NCBI RefSeq assembly: GCF_024448985.1
Contig: NZ_JAMOII010000008.1
Location: forward strand, 87,290 to 151,289
From: Stutzerimonas stutzeri
GTDB lineage: Bacteria; Pseudomonadota; Gammaproteobacteria; Pseudomonadales; Pseudomonadaceae
Direction: 5' to 3'
DNA length: 64,000 nucleotides
A program made the translations under genes and the position numbers. Positions 32,884 to 41,832 of this stretch are shown one piece after another. Position 1 is the stretch's first letter. Each line of letters starts with the position of its first letter. The notes under the pieces were generated by a model. It was not told the origin of the DNA. It made no database searches and saw nothing but the letters and a program-made list of their open reading frames with translations.

Positions 32884-34212
32884 ATGATTCGATCACGCTC
32901 ACGAACAGAAACGACCGAAGAGCAACTCGTCGAGCTGCTGCGCCAACATGCGATTGCGCTACCGGCAATCGACGATGAGGCGTTTGCCGACCATTTCGAC
33001 CAATTCGCAGATGCCCGCGTGGTGCTAATTGGCGAGGCCAGTCACGGCACCTCGGAGTTCTACCGTGCCCGAGCGGCCATTACCCGAAGGCTCGTCGAGC
33101 GCCACGGTTTCAACATCATCGCTGCCGAAGCGGATTGGCCGGATGCGGCGAAAATCGACTGTTACGTGCGCCATCAGCAGCCGCCGACCTGGGTCGAGGA
33201 AGGCTTCAAGCGCTTCCCGACCTGGATGTGGCGCAACCAGGAGGTCGCCGATTTCGCCCGTTGGCTGCGCGGCCACAACGAGGTCCTGGCGCCCCAGCAA
33301 CGGGTTGAGTTTCGTGGCCTTGACGTCTACAGCCTCGGCTCTTCGATCCGTGAGGTGCTCGACTACCTCGATCGCGTCGACCCGCAGGCAGCCAGCGCTG
33401 CACGCGCCCGCTACGGTTGCCTCAGCCCTTGGCACGAAGAGCCGGCGATCTACGGTCACAACGTCATGCTTGGCCAGCCGTCCTGTGAAGACGCAGTGGT
33501 CGAACAACTAGGGGCACTGCTCGATCAACGTCTGGAATACCTGGAAAAGGACGGCGGCAGCTTCTTCAATGCCGAGCAGAATGCCCGCGTCGTTCTTGCG
33601 GCGGAGCAGTACTACCGGGCCATGTATCAAGGTTCGGTGAATTCCTGGAATCTGCGTGATCGGCATATGTTCGACACCTTGCGCGCACTGTTGGGCCACC
33701 GCGGTGATAGCGCAAAGGCCATCGTCTGGGCGCACAACTCACATATCGGCAACGCCGCGGCGACGTCGATGGGCTGGGGCGGTGAGTTCAATATCGGCGA
33801 GCTGTGTCGCACCGCTTTCGGTAGCGATGCGGTACTGATCGGCATGGCCACAGACCGTGGCGAGGTGGCGGCGGCGGACAACTGGGACGAGCCGATGCAG
33901 ATCAAGCAGGTCCGCCCGTCTCGTCCGGACAGCTGGGAGCAATTGTTCCTGCGTACCGGCATCGCTGCGTCGCTAACCAGCTGGCGCGACAACGCGCAAC
34001 TGCGACAGACGTTGGCCAAGCCGCGTCTGGAACGGGCTATTGGCGTCATCTACCGCCCGGCTACCGAACGGCAAAGCCATTATTTCCAAGCCATACTGTC
34101 TGAACAGTTCGACGCCATGATCTGGCTGGAACAGACCCATGCGGTGACGCCGATAGGCCCGCAACAGATCGACGACGGAATCGTTCCGGATACCTACCCG
34201 TTCGGAGAGTGA
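32884..34212 (+). CDS. Erythromycin esterase-like protein
   Basis: This 442-residue protein belongs to the Ere/succinoglycan-biosynthesis esterase family. The active-site segment LIGEASHG (E51, H54) and the second conserved histidine region VWAHNSHIGN are present. Most chromosomal members are not proven macrolide esterases, and I do not infer antibiotic resistance. Its stop is three bases before the phosphoribosyltransferase ATG, so the two are cotranscribed. The same pair, sometimes fused, is known in other bacteria, suggesting joint action on a nucleotide-like or phosphoribosyl compound. Confidence 0.87.
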   Translation: MIRSRSRTETTEEQLVELLRQHAIALPAIDDEAFADHFDQFADARVVLIGEASHGTSEFYRARAAITRRLVERHGFNIIAAEADWPDAAKIDCYVRHQQPPTWVEEGFKRFPTWMWRNQEVADFARWLRGHNEVLAPQQRVEFRGLDVYSLGSSIREVLDYLDRVDPQAASAARARYGCLSPWHEEPAIYGHNVMLGQPSCEDAVVEQLGALLDQRLEYLEKDGGSFFNAEQNARVVLAAEQYYRAMYQGSVNSWNLRDRHMFDTLRALLGHRGDSAKAIVWAHNSHIGNAAATSMGWGGEFNIGELCRTAFGSDAVLIGMATDRGEVAAADNWDEPMQIKQVRPSRPDSWEQLFLRTGIAASLTSWRDNAQLRQTLAKPRLERAIGVIYRPATERQSHYFQAILSEQFDAMIWLEQTHAVTPIGPQQIDDGIVPDTYPFGE

Positions 34213-34215
34213 GTC

Positions 34216-34905
34216 ATGCGTGCGTTCATTCCTGATTCCCATCTGTTTCGCGACCGCGTGCATGCCGGTCAGGAACTGGCAGAGGCCCTGCAGCATCTGG
34301 CCGACTCGAACCCGATAGTGCTCGCGTTGCCGCGCGGCGGCGTGCCCGTTGCCTTCGAGGTGGCACACAGCCTCAAGGCGCGTCTCGATCTGGTGCTGGT
34401 GCGCAAGATCGGCGCACCGGGTAACGAAGAACTGGCGCTCGGTGCGGTGATCGACGGTGCCGAGCCCAAATGGGTCATCAATCAGGAGTTGTTCAACCAG
34501 ATCGCACCGCCGCCGAACTGGTTCGAAGAGAAAATGGAACGTCAGCTGTCCGAGCTGGAACGGCGCCGGCAACGCTACTGTGGCGACCGGCCCGCACCGC
34601 TACTGGGTGGTCGCTGTGTCATCGTGATCGACGATGGCGTCGCAACGGGTGCAACTGTGAGAGCCGCCTTGAAGGGATTGAAACAGGCGAACCCCAGCCG
34701 GATCGTGCTTGCGATCCCAGTGGGCCCGCGCGAGGAAGTTGAAATGCTGAGAACGGAGGTGGACGAGCTGGTGTGCCTGGCCATGCCCGAGCCGTTCGTG
34801 GGTGTGGGTTGCCATTATGGCGATTTCACCCAGACGAGCGATGAGCAGGTCATTGACCTGCTTGAGCGCGCCCAAGGGCTGGCGGTAGACCCCGCAGCGG
34901 ATTGA
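34216..34905 (+). CDS. Phosphoribosyltransferase-family protein
   Basis: This 229-residue protein has the PRPP-binding loop VIVIDDGVATGATVRAA (about 135-151), preceded by the PRGGVPVA segment that begins the type I PRTase fold. The usual chemistry is transfer between PRPP and a base; the substrate is unknown. It follows the erythromycin esterase-like gene with a three-base gap. GAGAG just before the ATG is a weak ribosome binding site. Confidence 0.87.
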   Translation: MRAFIPDSHLFRDRVHAGQELAEALQHLADSNPIVLALPRGGVPVAFEVAHSLKARLDLVLVRKIGAPGNEELALGAVIDGAEPKWVINQELFNQIAPPPNWFEEKMERQLSELERRRQRYCGDRPAPLLGGRCVIVIDDGVATGATVRAALKGLKQANPSRIVLAIPVGPREEVEMLRTEVDELVCLAMPEPFVGVGCHYGDFTQTSDEQVIDLLERAQGLAVDPAAD

Positions 34906-34907
34906 TC

Positions 34908-35120
34908 GTAGGGCAGAACGTGTTCGCCCTCGTTCAACGGCTGGCCGAATGAATTCGGCCCTACAAACCAGCCCTGAGCGCACCAGATCTAAGGGCCAAA
35001 TGAATTCGGTCCTACAAATTCTGGCTCAGCCTGAAACCGGAACAAACCCAGCCCAAGCGCACCCGACTCGTAGGGCCGAACTTGTTCGGCCTTTGCGACG
35101 ACGGAATGATTCGGCCCTAC
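34908..35120. repeat. Cluster of five REP palindromes
   Basis: Elements lie at about 34908-34930, 34943-34964 (GGCCGAATGAATTCGGCC), 34990-35015, 35069-35091 (GGCCGAACTTGTTCGGCC) and 35100-35120. All carry the GTAGGGC or GCCCTAC edge. They occupy the gap between the converging PRTase gene and the small gene at 35142. Confidence 0.85.
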
Positions 35121-35141
35121 AGACGCTGGTTCGTACTAGGT

Positions 35142-35291
35142 TCAAGCCACCGGCGCCGGTGGTGGCTGGTCCGGAATGGTCGGCTCACCGGGCTCACTTG
35201 GCAGATCCGGCACACCGGGCTCTTCCGGATCGCCCGGTACGCCGTTGGCCTGCAAGCCGAGCCTGTCGTCCAATTCGAAGATGTTTTCCAT
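35142..35291 (-). CDS. Small proline/glycine-rich protein (49 aa)
   Basis: The minus strand carries an excellent ribosome binding site (AGGAGGA, 35299-35305) seven bases before an ATG at 35291. The frame encodes 49 residues, starting MENIFELDDRLGLQANGVPG and then repeating Pro-Gly/Glu-Pro-Gly motifs (EEPGVPD, SEPGEPT, DQPPPAP) to a stop at 35142. The acidic helix-like start followed by a disordered PG-rich tail suggests a small cytoplasmic or anchoring peptide. I do not recognise the family. It is too short for usual gene-length cut-offs. Confidence 0.65.
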   Translation of the reverse strand: MENIFELDDRLGLQANGVPGDPEEPGVPDLPSEPGEPTIPDQPPPAPVA

Positions 35292-35431
35292 GTCGCTGTC
35301 CTCCTGCTGTAACCGGGATGGTCTATAGCAGTAGAGGTCCCGCGACTGGCATAAATCCGTCCTTCCGTCGGGCTGGCACCAATCGGTCGCTGCGCGTTAT
35401 TCGCAGCCGCCAGCTTGCGGCGATTGGCGCG

Positions 35432-35971
35432 TTACCACATCAAATCGTCGGGAATCTGATAAGCGGCGTACGGATCGTCCGCATCCGGTGTTTCGGTCTG
35501 GATATTGAGCTGAACGATGCGGCGCGGATCGCGCTCCTGGATCTTCAGCGCCGCCTCGCGCGGAATCACCTCGTAACCGCCACCGTGACGGACGATCGCC
35601 AGCGAGCCGCTGGACAGCTTGTCGCGCATCAGCTTGTTCACCGACAAGCGCTTGACCTTCTTGTCGTCGACGAAGTTGTAGTAATCCTCGGTGGTCAGCT
35701 TGGGCAGGCGGCTGCCTTCAATCAGCTGTTTGATCTGCGCAGTACGTGCCTTCTGCTCGGCCTTTTGCTGCTGCTGCCGATTCAATTCCTGATCGCGCGC
35801 TAACTTCTCGGCTTGCGCCTTGAGCGCTGCCTCGCGTTGAGAGTCGTCCTTTTCGACCTGGCCTTTCTTCACCAGACGCTGTTGTTTCTGCTGCTGCTTG
35901 CCGGCCTGCTTGGCCTGCTTCTCATTGACCAGCCCGGCTTTGAGCAGCTGATCGCGAAGGGAAAGACTCAT
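35432..35971 (-). CDS. DUF2058 (YaiL-like) nucleoprotein/polynucleotide-associated protein
   Basis: This 179-residue protein begins MSLSLRDQLLKAGLVNEKQA, has a long lysine/glutamine-rich coiled coil (about 20-90), and ends with the conserved TEDYYNFVDDKKVKRLSVN and IPREAALKI region. This is the DUF2058 family; the E. coli YaiL homologue is described as nucleoid or polynucleotide associated. The function is otherwise unknown. The ATG and length fit the family. Confidence 0.88.
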   Translation of the reverse strand: MSLSLRDQLLKAGLVNEKQAKQAGKQQQKQQRLVKKGQVEKDDSQREAALKAQAEKLARDQELNRQQQQKAEQKARTAQIKQLIEGSRLPKLTTEDYYNFVDDKKVKRLSVNKLMRDKLSSGSLAIVRHGGGYEVIPREAALKIQERDPRRIVQLNIQTETPDADDPYAAYQIPDDLMW

Positions 35972-36092
35972 GTGTCGGCTCGTCTCGTCGTGGATTCAAA
36001 TTTAGCGGAAGGTGGATCATGCGTTTGCTAACCACCCGGCAGGATTGTGGCGGATGCAAAAAGTGACATCCACCTGCTAATCGCAATGGCTG

Positions 36093-36923
36093 TTAGCCGC
36101 AGGACGGTGCCCGCTCGGCTTTCTTGGCTTCGCCCCAGAGCGCATCGAGCTCTTCAAGGTCGCAATTCTCGATGGGGCGACCACGTTCACGCAAGGCTCG
36201 CTCGATAAAGCGGAAGCGTTGCTCGAACTTGCGATTGGCCGCACGCAGGGCGTTTTCAGGGTCAACCTTGAGGTGGCGCGCCAGATTCACCGTGACGAAT
36301 AGCAGATCGCCAATTTCCTCGGCGATGGCGTCGGGATCGTTCTCGCTCATGGCCTCGAGCACCTCGTCCAGCTCCTCACGCACCTTGTCCACCACTGGCA
36401 AGGCATCGGGCCAGTCGAAACCAACCTGCGCCGCGCGCTTTTGCAGCTTGGCGGCACGGCTCAGTGCCGGCAGTGCACTGGGCACGTCATCAAGCAAAGA
36501 CAGCTGCTCCGGCGCGGTCGCTTTCTCGGCACGCTCCTCGGCCTTGATCTCTTCCCAGCGCTGCTTGATCGCCGCCTCGTCGAGGCGCGGCAGCTCGGGC
36601 GAGCCATATAGATCGCCGTCGGGAAACACATGGGGGTGGCGGCGGATCAACTTGCGGGTGATGGCATCGACCACCGTGGCGAACTCGAACCGCTCCTCTT
36701 CCTTCGCCAGCTGGCTGTAATAGACGACCTGAAACAGCAGATCGCCCAGTTCGCCGGGCAGATGATCGAAGTCGCCACTCTCGATGGCATCGGCCACTTC
36801 GTAGGCTTCCTCGAGGGTGTGCGGGACGATGCTGGCGTAATCCTGCTGCAGGTCCCAGGGGCAACCGTGCTTTGGGTCACGGATTCGAGCCATCAGGTGC
36901 AGAAGGTCGTTGAGTTGGTACAT
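36093..36923 (-). CDS. mazG: Nucleoside triphosphate pyrophosphohydrolase MazG
   Basis: This 276-residue protein has two tandem MazG domains with EExxE and ExxD metal motifs (HTLEEAYEVADAIE near 36-49; GELGDLLF near 57-64; repeated in the C-terminal half as EELDEVLEAM and EEIGDLLF). It hydrolyses NTPs to NMP and pyrophosphate, and in E. coli lowers ppGpp. It is downstream of relA on the same strand, as in other pseudomonads. The ATG at 36923 (MYQLNDLLHLMARIRDP) is the family start. The frame open further upstream runs through a hairpin repeat and is not protein. Confidence 0.95.
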   Translation of the reverse strand: MYQLNDLLHLMARIRDPKHGCPWDLQQDYASIVPHTLEEAYEVADAIESGDFDHLPGELGDLLFQVVYYSQLAKEEERFEFATVVDAITRKLIRRHPHVFPDGDLYGSPELPRLDEAAIKQRWEEIKAEERAEKATAPEQLSLLDDVPSALPALSRAAKLQKRAAQVGFDWPDALPVVDKVREELDEVLEAMSENDPDAIAEEIGDLLFVTVNLARHLKVDPENALRAANRKFEQRFRFIERALRERGRPIENCDLEELDALWGEAKKAERAPSCG

Positions 36924-36930
36924 GGCAAGT

Positions 36931-37004
36931 CCTGGAAAGCTGGAAGCTGGAAGCTGGAAGCCTGACACCGAACCGCTTTTACTTCTAGCTTCAGGCTTCC
37001 AGCT
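36931..37004. repeat. Intra-operon hairpin repeat (GCTGGAAGC family), copy 3
   Basis: GGAAGCTGGAAGCTGGAAGC pairs imperfectly with CTTCTAGCTTCAGGCTTCCA to form a stem-loop between relA and mazG. It is the same family as the two elements in the urease operon. Confidence 0.85.
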
Positions 37005-37015
37005 CATAAGCTGCT

Positions 37016-39262
37016 TTAACTAGCTCTTTGGCGCTTCGCCTCGATAATATTCGGCAGCTGCGATACCCGTCCCAGCAACCGCCCCAGCGCACCCAGCCCG
37101 GGAATCTCGATGGTCAGGGTCATCTGGGCCGTGCTGTCTTCCTTGTTCGAGCGGGTGTTGACGGCCAGCACGTTGATTCGCTCGTTCAGCAACACCTGCG
37201 AGACATCGCGCAGCAGGCCGGCGCGGTCGTAGGCGCGGATGATGATGTCCACTGGGTAGGTTTTCTCCGGAATCGGACCCCAGCTGACCTGGATGATCCG
37301 CTCCGGCTCGCGTCCGGCCAATTGCAGCACCGAAGCACAATCCTGACGGTGAATGCTGACCCCACGACCGACCGTGATGTAGCCGACGATAGGATCGCCC
37401 GGCAGCGGCTGGCAGCAGCCGGCCATCTGCGTCAGCAAATTGCCGACGCCCTGGATTTGCACGTCGCCACGTTTGCCGGGCTTGGTGCTGGCGGGACGGC
37501 GCGGGATCAGTTCGAGCTGATCGGCAGCGTGGCCATCCGGCTCCACCAGTTGCTGCGCGTGATTGACCAACTGAGCCAGGCGCAGGTCGCCGGCGCCGAG
37601 CGCAGCGAACATGTCCTCGGCCGTCTTCAAGTTGGCCTTTTCCGCCAACTTGTCGAAGTCCACCGGCGGCAGGTCGAGACGGCCCAGTTCGCGTTCGAGC
37701 AACGCCTTGCCCGCTGCGACGTTCTGATCGCGCGCTTGCAGCTTGAACCAGTGGACGATCTTCGCCCGCGAGCGTGAGGTGGTGATGTAACCCAGGTTGG
37801 GGTTCAGCCAGTCGCGGCTCGGCGAGCCGTGCTTGCTGGTGATGATTTCAACCTGTTCGCCGGTCTGCAGGCTGTAGTTGAGCGGCACGATGCGCCCGTT
37901 GATCTTGGCGCCGCGGCAGTTGTGACCGATCTCGGTGTGTACGCGATAGGCGAAATCCAGCGGTGTGGCACCCTTGGGCAGGTCGATGGCATGACCATCC
38001 GGGGTGAACACATAGACGCGGTCGGGTTCGATATCCACGCGCAATTGGTCAGCCAGACCGCCAATGTCGCCCAATTCCTCGTGCCATTCGAGCACCTGAC
38101 GCAGCCAGGCGATCTTCTCTTCGTAGTGGTTGGAGCTGGAATTGACGTCAGTGCCCTTGTAACGCCAATGGGCACAAACCCCCAACTCCGCCTCCTCGTG
38201 CATTGCGATGGTACGGATCTGCACTTCCAGTACCTTGCCCTCCGGGCCGAGCACCGCGGTGTGCAGCGAGCGGTAGCCATTTTCCTTGGGGTTGGCGATG
38301 TAGTCGTCGAACTCTTTGGGAATATGCCGCCACAACGTATGCACGATACCGAGCGCGGTGTAGCAATCGCGAATTTCAGGCACCAGTACCCGTACGGCGC
38401 GAACATCATAGATCTGGCTGAACTGCAGGCCCTTCTTCTGCATCTTTCGCCAAATGGAATAGATGTGCTTGGCGCGGCCATCGATTTCCGGGTTGATACC
38501 GGCGGCGTTCAGTTCGTCCTGCAGCTGCTGAACCACATTATCGATGTACTGCTCACGGTCCAGGCGGCGCTCATGCAGCAACTGGGCAATCTGCTTGTAT
38601 TGCTCGGGCTCGAGATAGCGGAAGGACAGATCCTCCAGCTCCCATTTGATATGACCGATGCCCAGGCGATGCGCCAGCGGGGCGTAGATGTCGAAGACCT
38701 CGCGAGCGACACGGTGACGTTTGTCGTCGTCGGCATTTTTCACTTCACGAATCGCGCAGGTCCGTTCCGCCAGTTTGATCAGCGCAACGCGCACATCGTC
38801 GACCATGGCCACGAGCATCTTGCGCAGGTTTTCAACCTGGGTCTGAGTGCCCAGCACCAGAGATTCACGGGAGTTGAGACTGGCGCTGATAGCGGCCATG
38901 CGCAGCACGCCTTCGATCAATTTGGCCACCACCGGACCAAATTTCTGATGCACCTCTGCCAGCTGTACCTTGCCCTCGCGTACGGCGCGGTAAATGACCG
39001 CGGCCACCAGACTGTCCTGGTCGAGCTTGAGATCGGCGAGTATCTCTGCAATCTCAAGACCGGTCTGGTAACTGGAGGTGCCTTCGCTCCATAGATTCTG
39101 TGCCGCATTGGCCTGCTGCTCCGCCGCTCGGGCGAATTCACAGGCCTGTTTGAGTGCGTCGCGGTCGAGTGCCGGGTCCATCCCCAGCACATGATCGAGC
39201 CAGCCTTCGAGGTTAATGCTGCCGTCGGTGTTGATCGGCTGAAGCGCTCTGACCTGGACCAT
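37016..39262 (-). CDS. relA: GTP pyrophosphokinase RelA
   Basis: This 748-residue ribosome-associated (p)ppGpp synthetase is activated by uncharged tRNA in amino acid starvation. An inactive HD-like region (about 50-200) is followed by the synthetase domain with YIANPKENGYRSLHT, the TGS domain (VFTPDGHAIDLPKGATPLDFAY), a zinc-finger-like segment and a C-terminal ACT domain. The HD motif of bifunctional SpoT is replaced in the first domain, so this is RelA. The ATG at 39262 follows AGGGAAGG. rlmD lies 98 bp upstream in the same direction. Confidence 0.96.
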   Translation of the reverse strand: MVQVRALQPINTDGSINLEGWLDHVLGMDPALDRDALKQACEFARAAEQQANAAQNLWSEGTSSYQTGLEIAEILADLKLDQDSLVAAVIYRAVREGKVQLAEVHQKFGPVVAKLIEGVLRMAAISASLNSRESLVLGTQTQVENLRKMLVAMVDDVRVALIKLAERTCAIREVKNADDDKRHRVAREVFDIYAPLAHRLGIGHIKWELEDLSFRYLEPEQYKQIAQLLHERRLDREQYIDNVVQQLQDELNAAGINPEIDGRAKHIYSIWRKMQKKGLQFSQIYDVRAVRVLVPEIRDCYTALGIVHTLWRHIPKEFDDYIANPKENGYRSLHTAVLGPEGKVLEVQIRTIAMHEEAELGVCAHWRYKGTDVNSSSNHYEEKIAWLRQVLEWHEELGDIGGLADQLRVDIEPDRVYVFTPDGHAIDLPKGATPLDFAYRVHTEIGHNCRGAKINGRIVPLNYSLQTGEQVEIITSKHGSPSRDWLNPNLGYITTSRSRAKIVHWFKLQARDQNVAAGKALLERELGRLDLPPVDFDKLAEKANLKTAEDMFAALGAGDLRLAQLVNHAQQLVEPDGHAADQLELIPRRPASTKPGKRGDVQIQGVGNLLTQMAGCCQPLPGDPIVGYITVGRGVSIHRQDCASVLQLAGREPERIIQVSWGPIPEKTYPVDIIIRAYDRAGLLRDVSQVLLNERINVLAVNTRSNKEDSTAQMTLTIEIPGLGALGRLLGRVSQLPNIIEAKRQRAS

Positions 39263-39360
39263 CTATCTACCTTCCCTCTACGCAGTATTTGCGTCGAATA
39301 CGCCGACTTTCTGGGAGTCGGTCGGTTGAACCACAGGCCGTTTGCCTGTCAAAAGTTTTG

Positions 39361-40716
39361 CTATGCCGATCGCTCGAAGAGCGCCATGGCCTCGACGTGC
39401 GCCGTTTGTGGAAACATATCCAGCACGCCGGCTCGCTTGAGCTGATAACCCTGGCGAACCAGCTCAGCGGCATCGCGTGCCAGCGTCGCAGGGTTGCACG
39501 AAACATAGACCACCCGCCGTGCGCCTAAAGTCGTCATCTGTCGAACGATCTCGAACGCGCCGTCACGCGGCGGGTCCAGCAATACGGCCGCGAAACCCTC
39601 TTTAGCCCACTGCGCTTCGGCAAGCGGCTTCGACAGGTCCGCCTGATAAAAGTGCGCATTGACCAGACCGTTGTGCGCCGCATTGGTGCGGGCGCGCTCG
39701 ACCATCTCGGCAACACCCTCGACCGCCACCACCTGCGCGCCCTCACGTGCCAGCGGCAAGGCGAAGTTGCCCAACCCGCAGAACAGATCCAGCACCCGCT
39801 CGCCTGTTGCGGGTGCCAGCCAAGCCAGAGCCTGCGCCACCATCGCCTCGTTCACCGGCGCGTTGACCTGGACAAAATCGCCTGGCCGCCAGGCCAATTC
39901 CAGATCCCATGCAGGCAATCGGTAGCCCAACGTATACCTCGGCTCCAGCGGCAGCGGCTGACCTTCGCCCTGCAACCAGAGCTGAACGCCCTGTGCCTGT
40001 GCAAAAGCCGACAACCGCTGCAGATCCGTCTCGACCAGCGCCACGGTATGGCGCACCAGCACGGCTTCGGCAGTACCGCTGAACAGCTCCACGTGACCGA
40101 TAGCCTGGGGTTTATCCAGCTCATGTACCACCGCCAGCAACGCCGGCAGAATCGATTGCAAAGGCTGTACCAGCACGTGGCATTCACGAATGGAAACGAT
40201 GTCCTGACTGGCGCTGGCGCGAAAGCCAACGTCCAGTCGTCTGGCCTTGTTGTCCCAGCGCACCGCCAGCCGGGCGCGGCGACGATAGCTGAACTCGGGC
40301 CCGCTCAACGGAGCTGCCCAGACCTGAGGTTCGATGCCCGCCAGCCGCGACAGTTGCTCGGCGAGACTGCGCTGCTTGAGTTCGAGCTGATCGGCCTCGC
40401 TCAGGTGTTGTAGGTTGCAACCACCGCAAACCCTCGCATGCGGACAAGGCTCCCCACGACGGCGGGCGCTGGCGCTCAGCACTCGCTCGGTCCGGGCTTC
40501 GACTATCTGGCTGCGCGCCGCCAACACACGCGCCTCGACTTCCTCGTCGGGCAAAGCGCCTTCGACGAACCAGGTGCGGCCGTCAACAAAGCCAATGCCG
40601 CGCCCATCATTGGCCAAGCGCTGAATGTTCAGCCGCTGCTTCTTACCGGTCGGGATCTGTGGTTTCTTCTCGCCACCACTGGGCTGGAAGCGCAAACCGC
40701 CGCTGCGTTTGGCCAT
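39361..40716 (-). CDS. rlmD: 23S rRNA (uracil-1939-C5)-methyltransferase RlmD
   Basis: This 451-residue SAM-dependent methyltransferase modifies U1939 of 23S rRNA. An N-terminal TRAM domain (about 25-85) precedes the [4Fe-4S] cysteines C91, C97 and C100 in [10 protein letters not shown]. The Rossmann motif [16 protein letters not shown] and the catalytic cysteine in [13 protein letters not shown] follow. It lies between cysM and relA on the minus strand, the order seen in P. aeruginosa. Confidence 0.96.
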   Translation of the reverse strand: MAKRSGGLRFQPSGGEKKPQIPTGKKQRLNIQRLANDGRGIGFVDGRTWFVEGALPDEEVEARVLAARSQIVEARTERVLSASARRRGEPCPHARVCGGCNLQHLSEADQLELKQRSLAEQLSRLAGIEPQVWAAPLSGPEFSYRRRARLAVRWDNKARRLDVGFRASASQDIVSIRECHVLVQPLQSILPALLAVVHELDKPQAIGHVELFSGTAEAVLVRHTVALVETDLQRLSAFAQAQGVQLWLQGEGQPLPLEPRYTLGYRLPAWDLELAWRPGDFVQVNAPVNEAMVAQALAWLAPATGERVLDLFCGLGNFALPLAREGAQVVAVEGVAEMVERARTNAAHNGLVNAHFYQADLSKPLAEAQWAKEGFAAVLLDPPRDGAFEIVRQMTTLGARRVVYVSCNPATLARDAAELVRQGYQLKRAGVLDMFPQTAHVEAMALFERSA

Positions 40717-40749
40717 CAGCGGATACCGCCTTGAGCACGCACTTTCCGA

Positions 40750-41652
40750 TCAGTTGGGCTGGTCATAAACGCCCGTCGATAGGTAGCGGTCGCCACGGTC
40801 ACAGATGATCGCGACAATTACAGCGTTCTCGACTTCCTGCGACAGACGCAGCGCAGCCGCCACCGCACCGCCTGAGGACACGCCGCAGAAGATGCCCTCT
40901 TCGCGAGCCAGGCGCCGCATGACGTCTTCAGCCTCCGCCTGGGACATGTCGACGACACGGTCCACACGCTCGGCCTGATAGATCTTCGGCAGGTACTCTT
41001 GCGGCCAGCGCCGAATACCCGGAATCGCTGCGCCTTCCATGGGCTGCAGCCCGACGATCTGGATCGCCGGGTTCTGCTCCTTGAGGTAGCGCGACACGCC
41101 CATGATGGTGCCGGTGGTGCCCATGGAACTGACGAAATGAGTGATGCCACCGCCGGTCTGCTGCCAGAGTTCCGGGCCGGTGCTGCTGTAATGCGCTTCG
41201 GGATTGTCGCCATTGGCGAACTGGTCGAGCACCTTGCCACGGCCTTCGGCGGCCAGTTTCACCGCCAGGTCGCGGGCGCCCTCCATACCCTCCTCCTTCG
41301 TCACTAGGATCAGCTCGGCGCCGTATGCCGTCATCGCCGCCTTACGTTCGGCGCTGGAGTTGTCGGGCATGATCAGGATGAATTTGTAACCTTTGATCGC
41401 CGCCGCCATCGCCAATGCGATGCCGGTGTTGCCGGAGGTGGCTTCGATCAGCGTATCGCCGGGTTTGATCTCACCGCGCGCTTCCGCTCGCGCAATCATC
41501 GACAATGCGGGGCGATCTTTCACCGAGCCCGCCGGATTGTTGCCTTCGAGCTTGACCAGAATAGTGTTGGAGGTTTCGCCAGGCAGCCGCTGCAGGCGAA
41601 CCAGGGGGGTGTTGCCGACGCAATCGGCAATGGTCGGGTACTGAATTGTCAT
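40750..41652 (-). CDS. cysM: Cysteine synthase B
   Basis: This 300-residue PLP enzyme makes cysteine from O-acetylserine and sulfide or thiosulfate. The PLP lysine is K45 in NNPAGSVKDRPA. The substrate loop TSGNTG (72-77) and the phosphate-binding GTTGT stretch are also present. The ATG at 41652 (MTIQYPTIADCVGNTPLVRL) is the family start; a longer upstream frame is not conserved in character. It is the first gene of the cysM-rlmD-relA-mazG minus-strand group. Confidence 0.95.
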   Translation of the reverse strand: MTIQYPTIADCVGNTPLVRLQRLPGETSNTILVKLEGNNPAGSVKDRPALSMIARAEARGEIKPGDTLIEATSGNTGIALAMAAAIKGYKFILIMPDNSSAERKAAMTAYGAELILVTKEEGMEGARDLAVKLAAEGRGKVLDQFANGDNPEAHYSSTGPELWQQTGGGITHFVSSMGTTGTIMGVSRYLKEQNPAIQIVGLQPMEGAAIPGIRRWPQEYLPKIYQAERVDRVVDMSQAEAEDVMRRLAREEGIFCGVSSGGAVAAALRLSQEVENAVIVAIICDRGDRYLSTGVYDQPN

Positions 41653-41832
41653 GGCGTCGATGAACCGAGCGGCATTTGGAAGGCGCACATGATACCGACA
41701 ACCACCGGACACGGGCAGACCGCCCGGCTTGGCCAGCGCATACCGCGATGAGCGAAACGCAGCGATCGAGCTTGGCAGATAGTTGTCAGTGGTCTAGCTC
41801 TATACCTATCGCCCTTCCTAAGGAACTCACTC

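Noticed and set aside
32884-34212. Macrolide resistance gene
   Set aside because: Only the family fold supports this. Chromosomal members paired with a phosphoribosyltransferase are not shown to hydrolyse macrolides.
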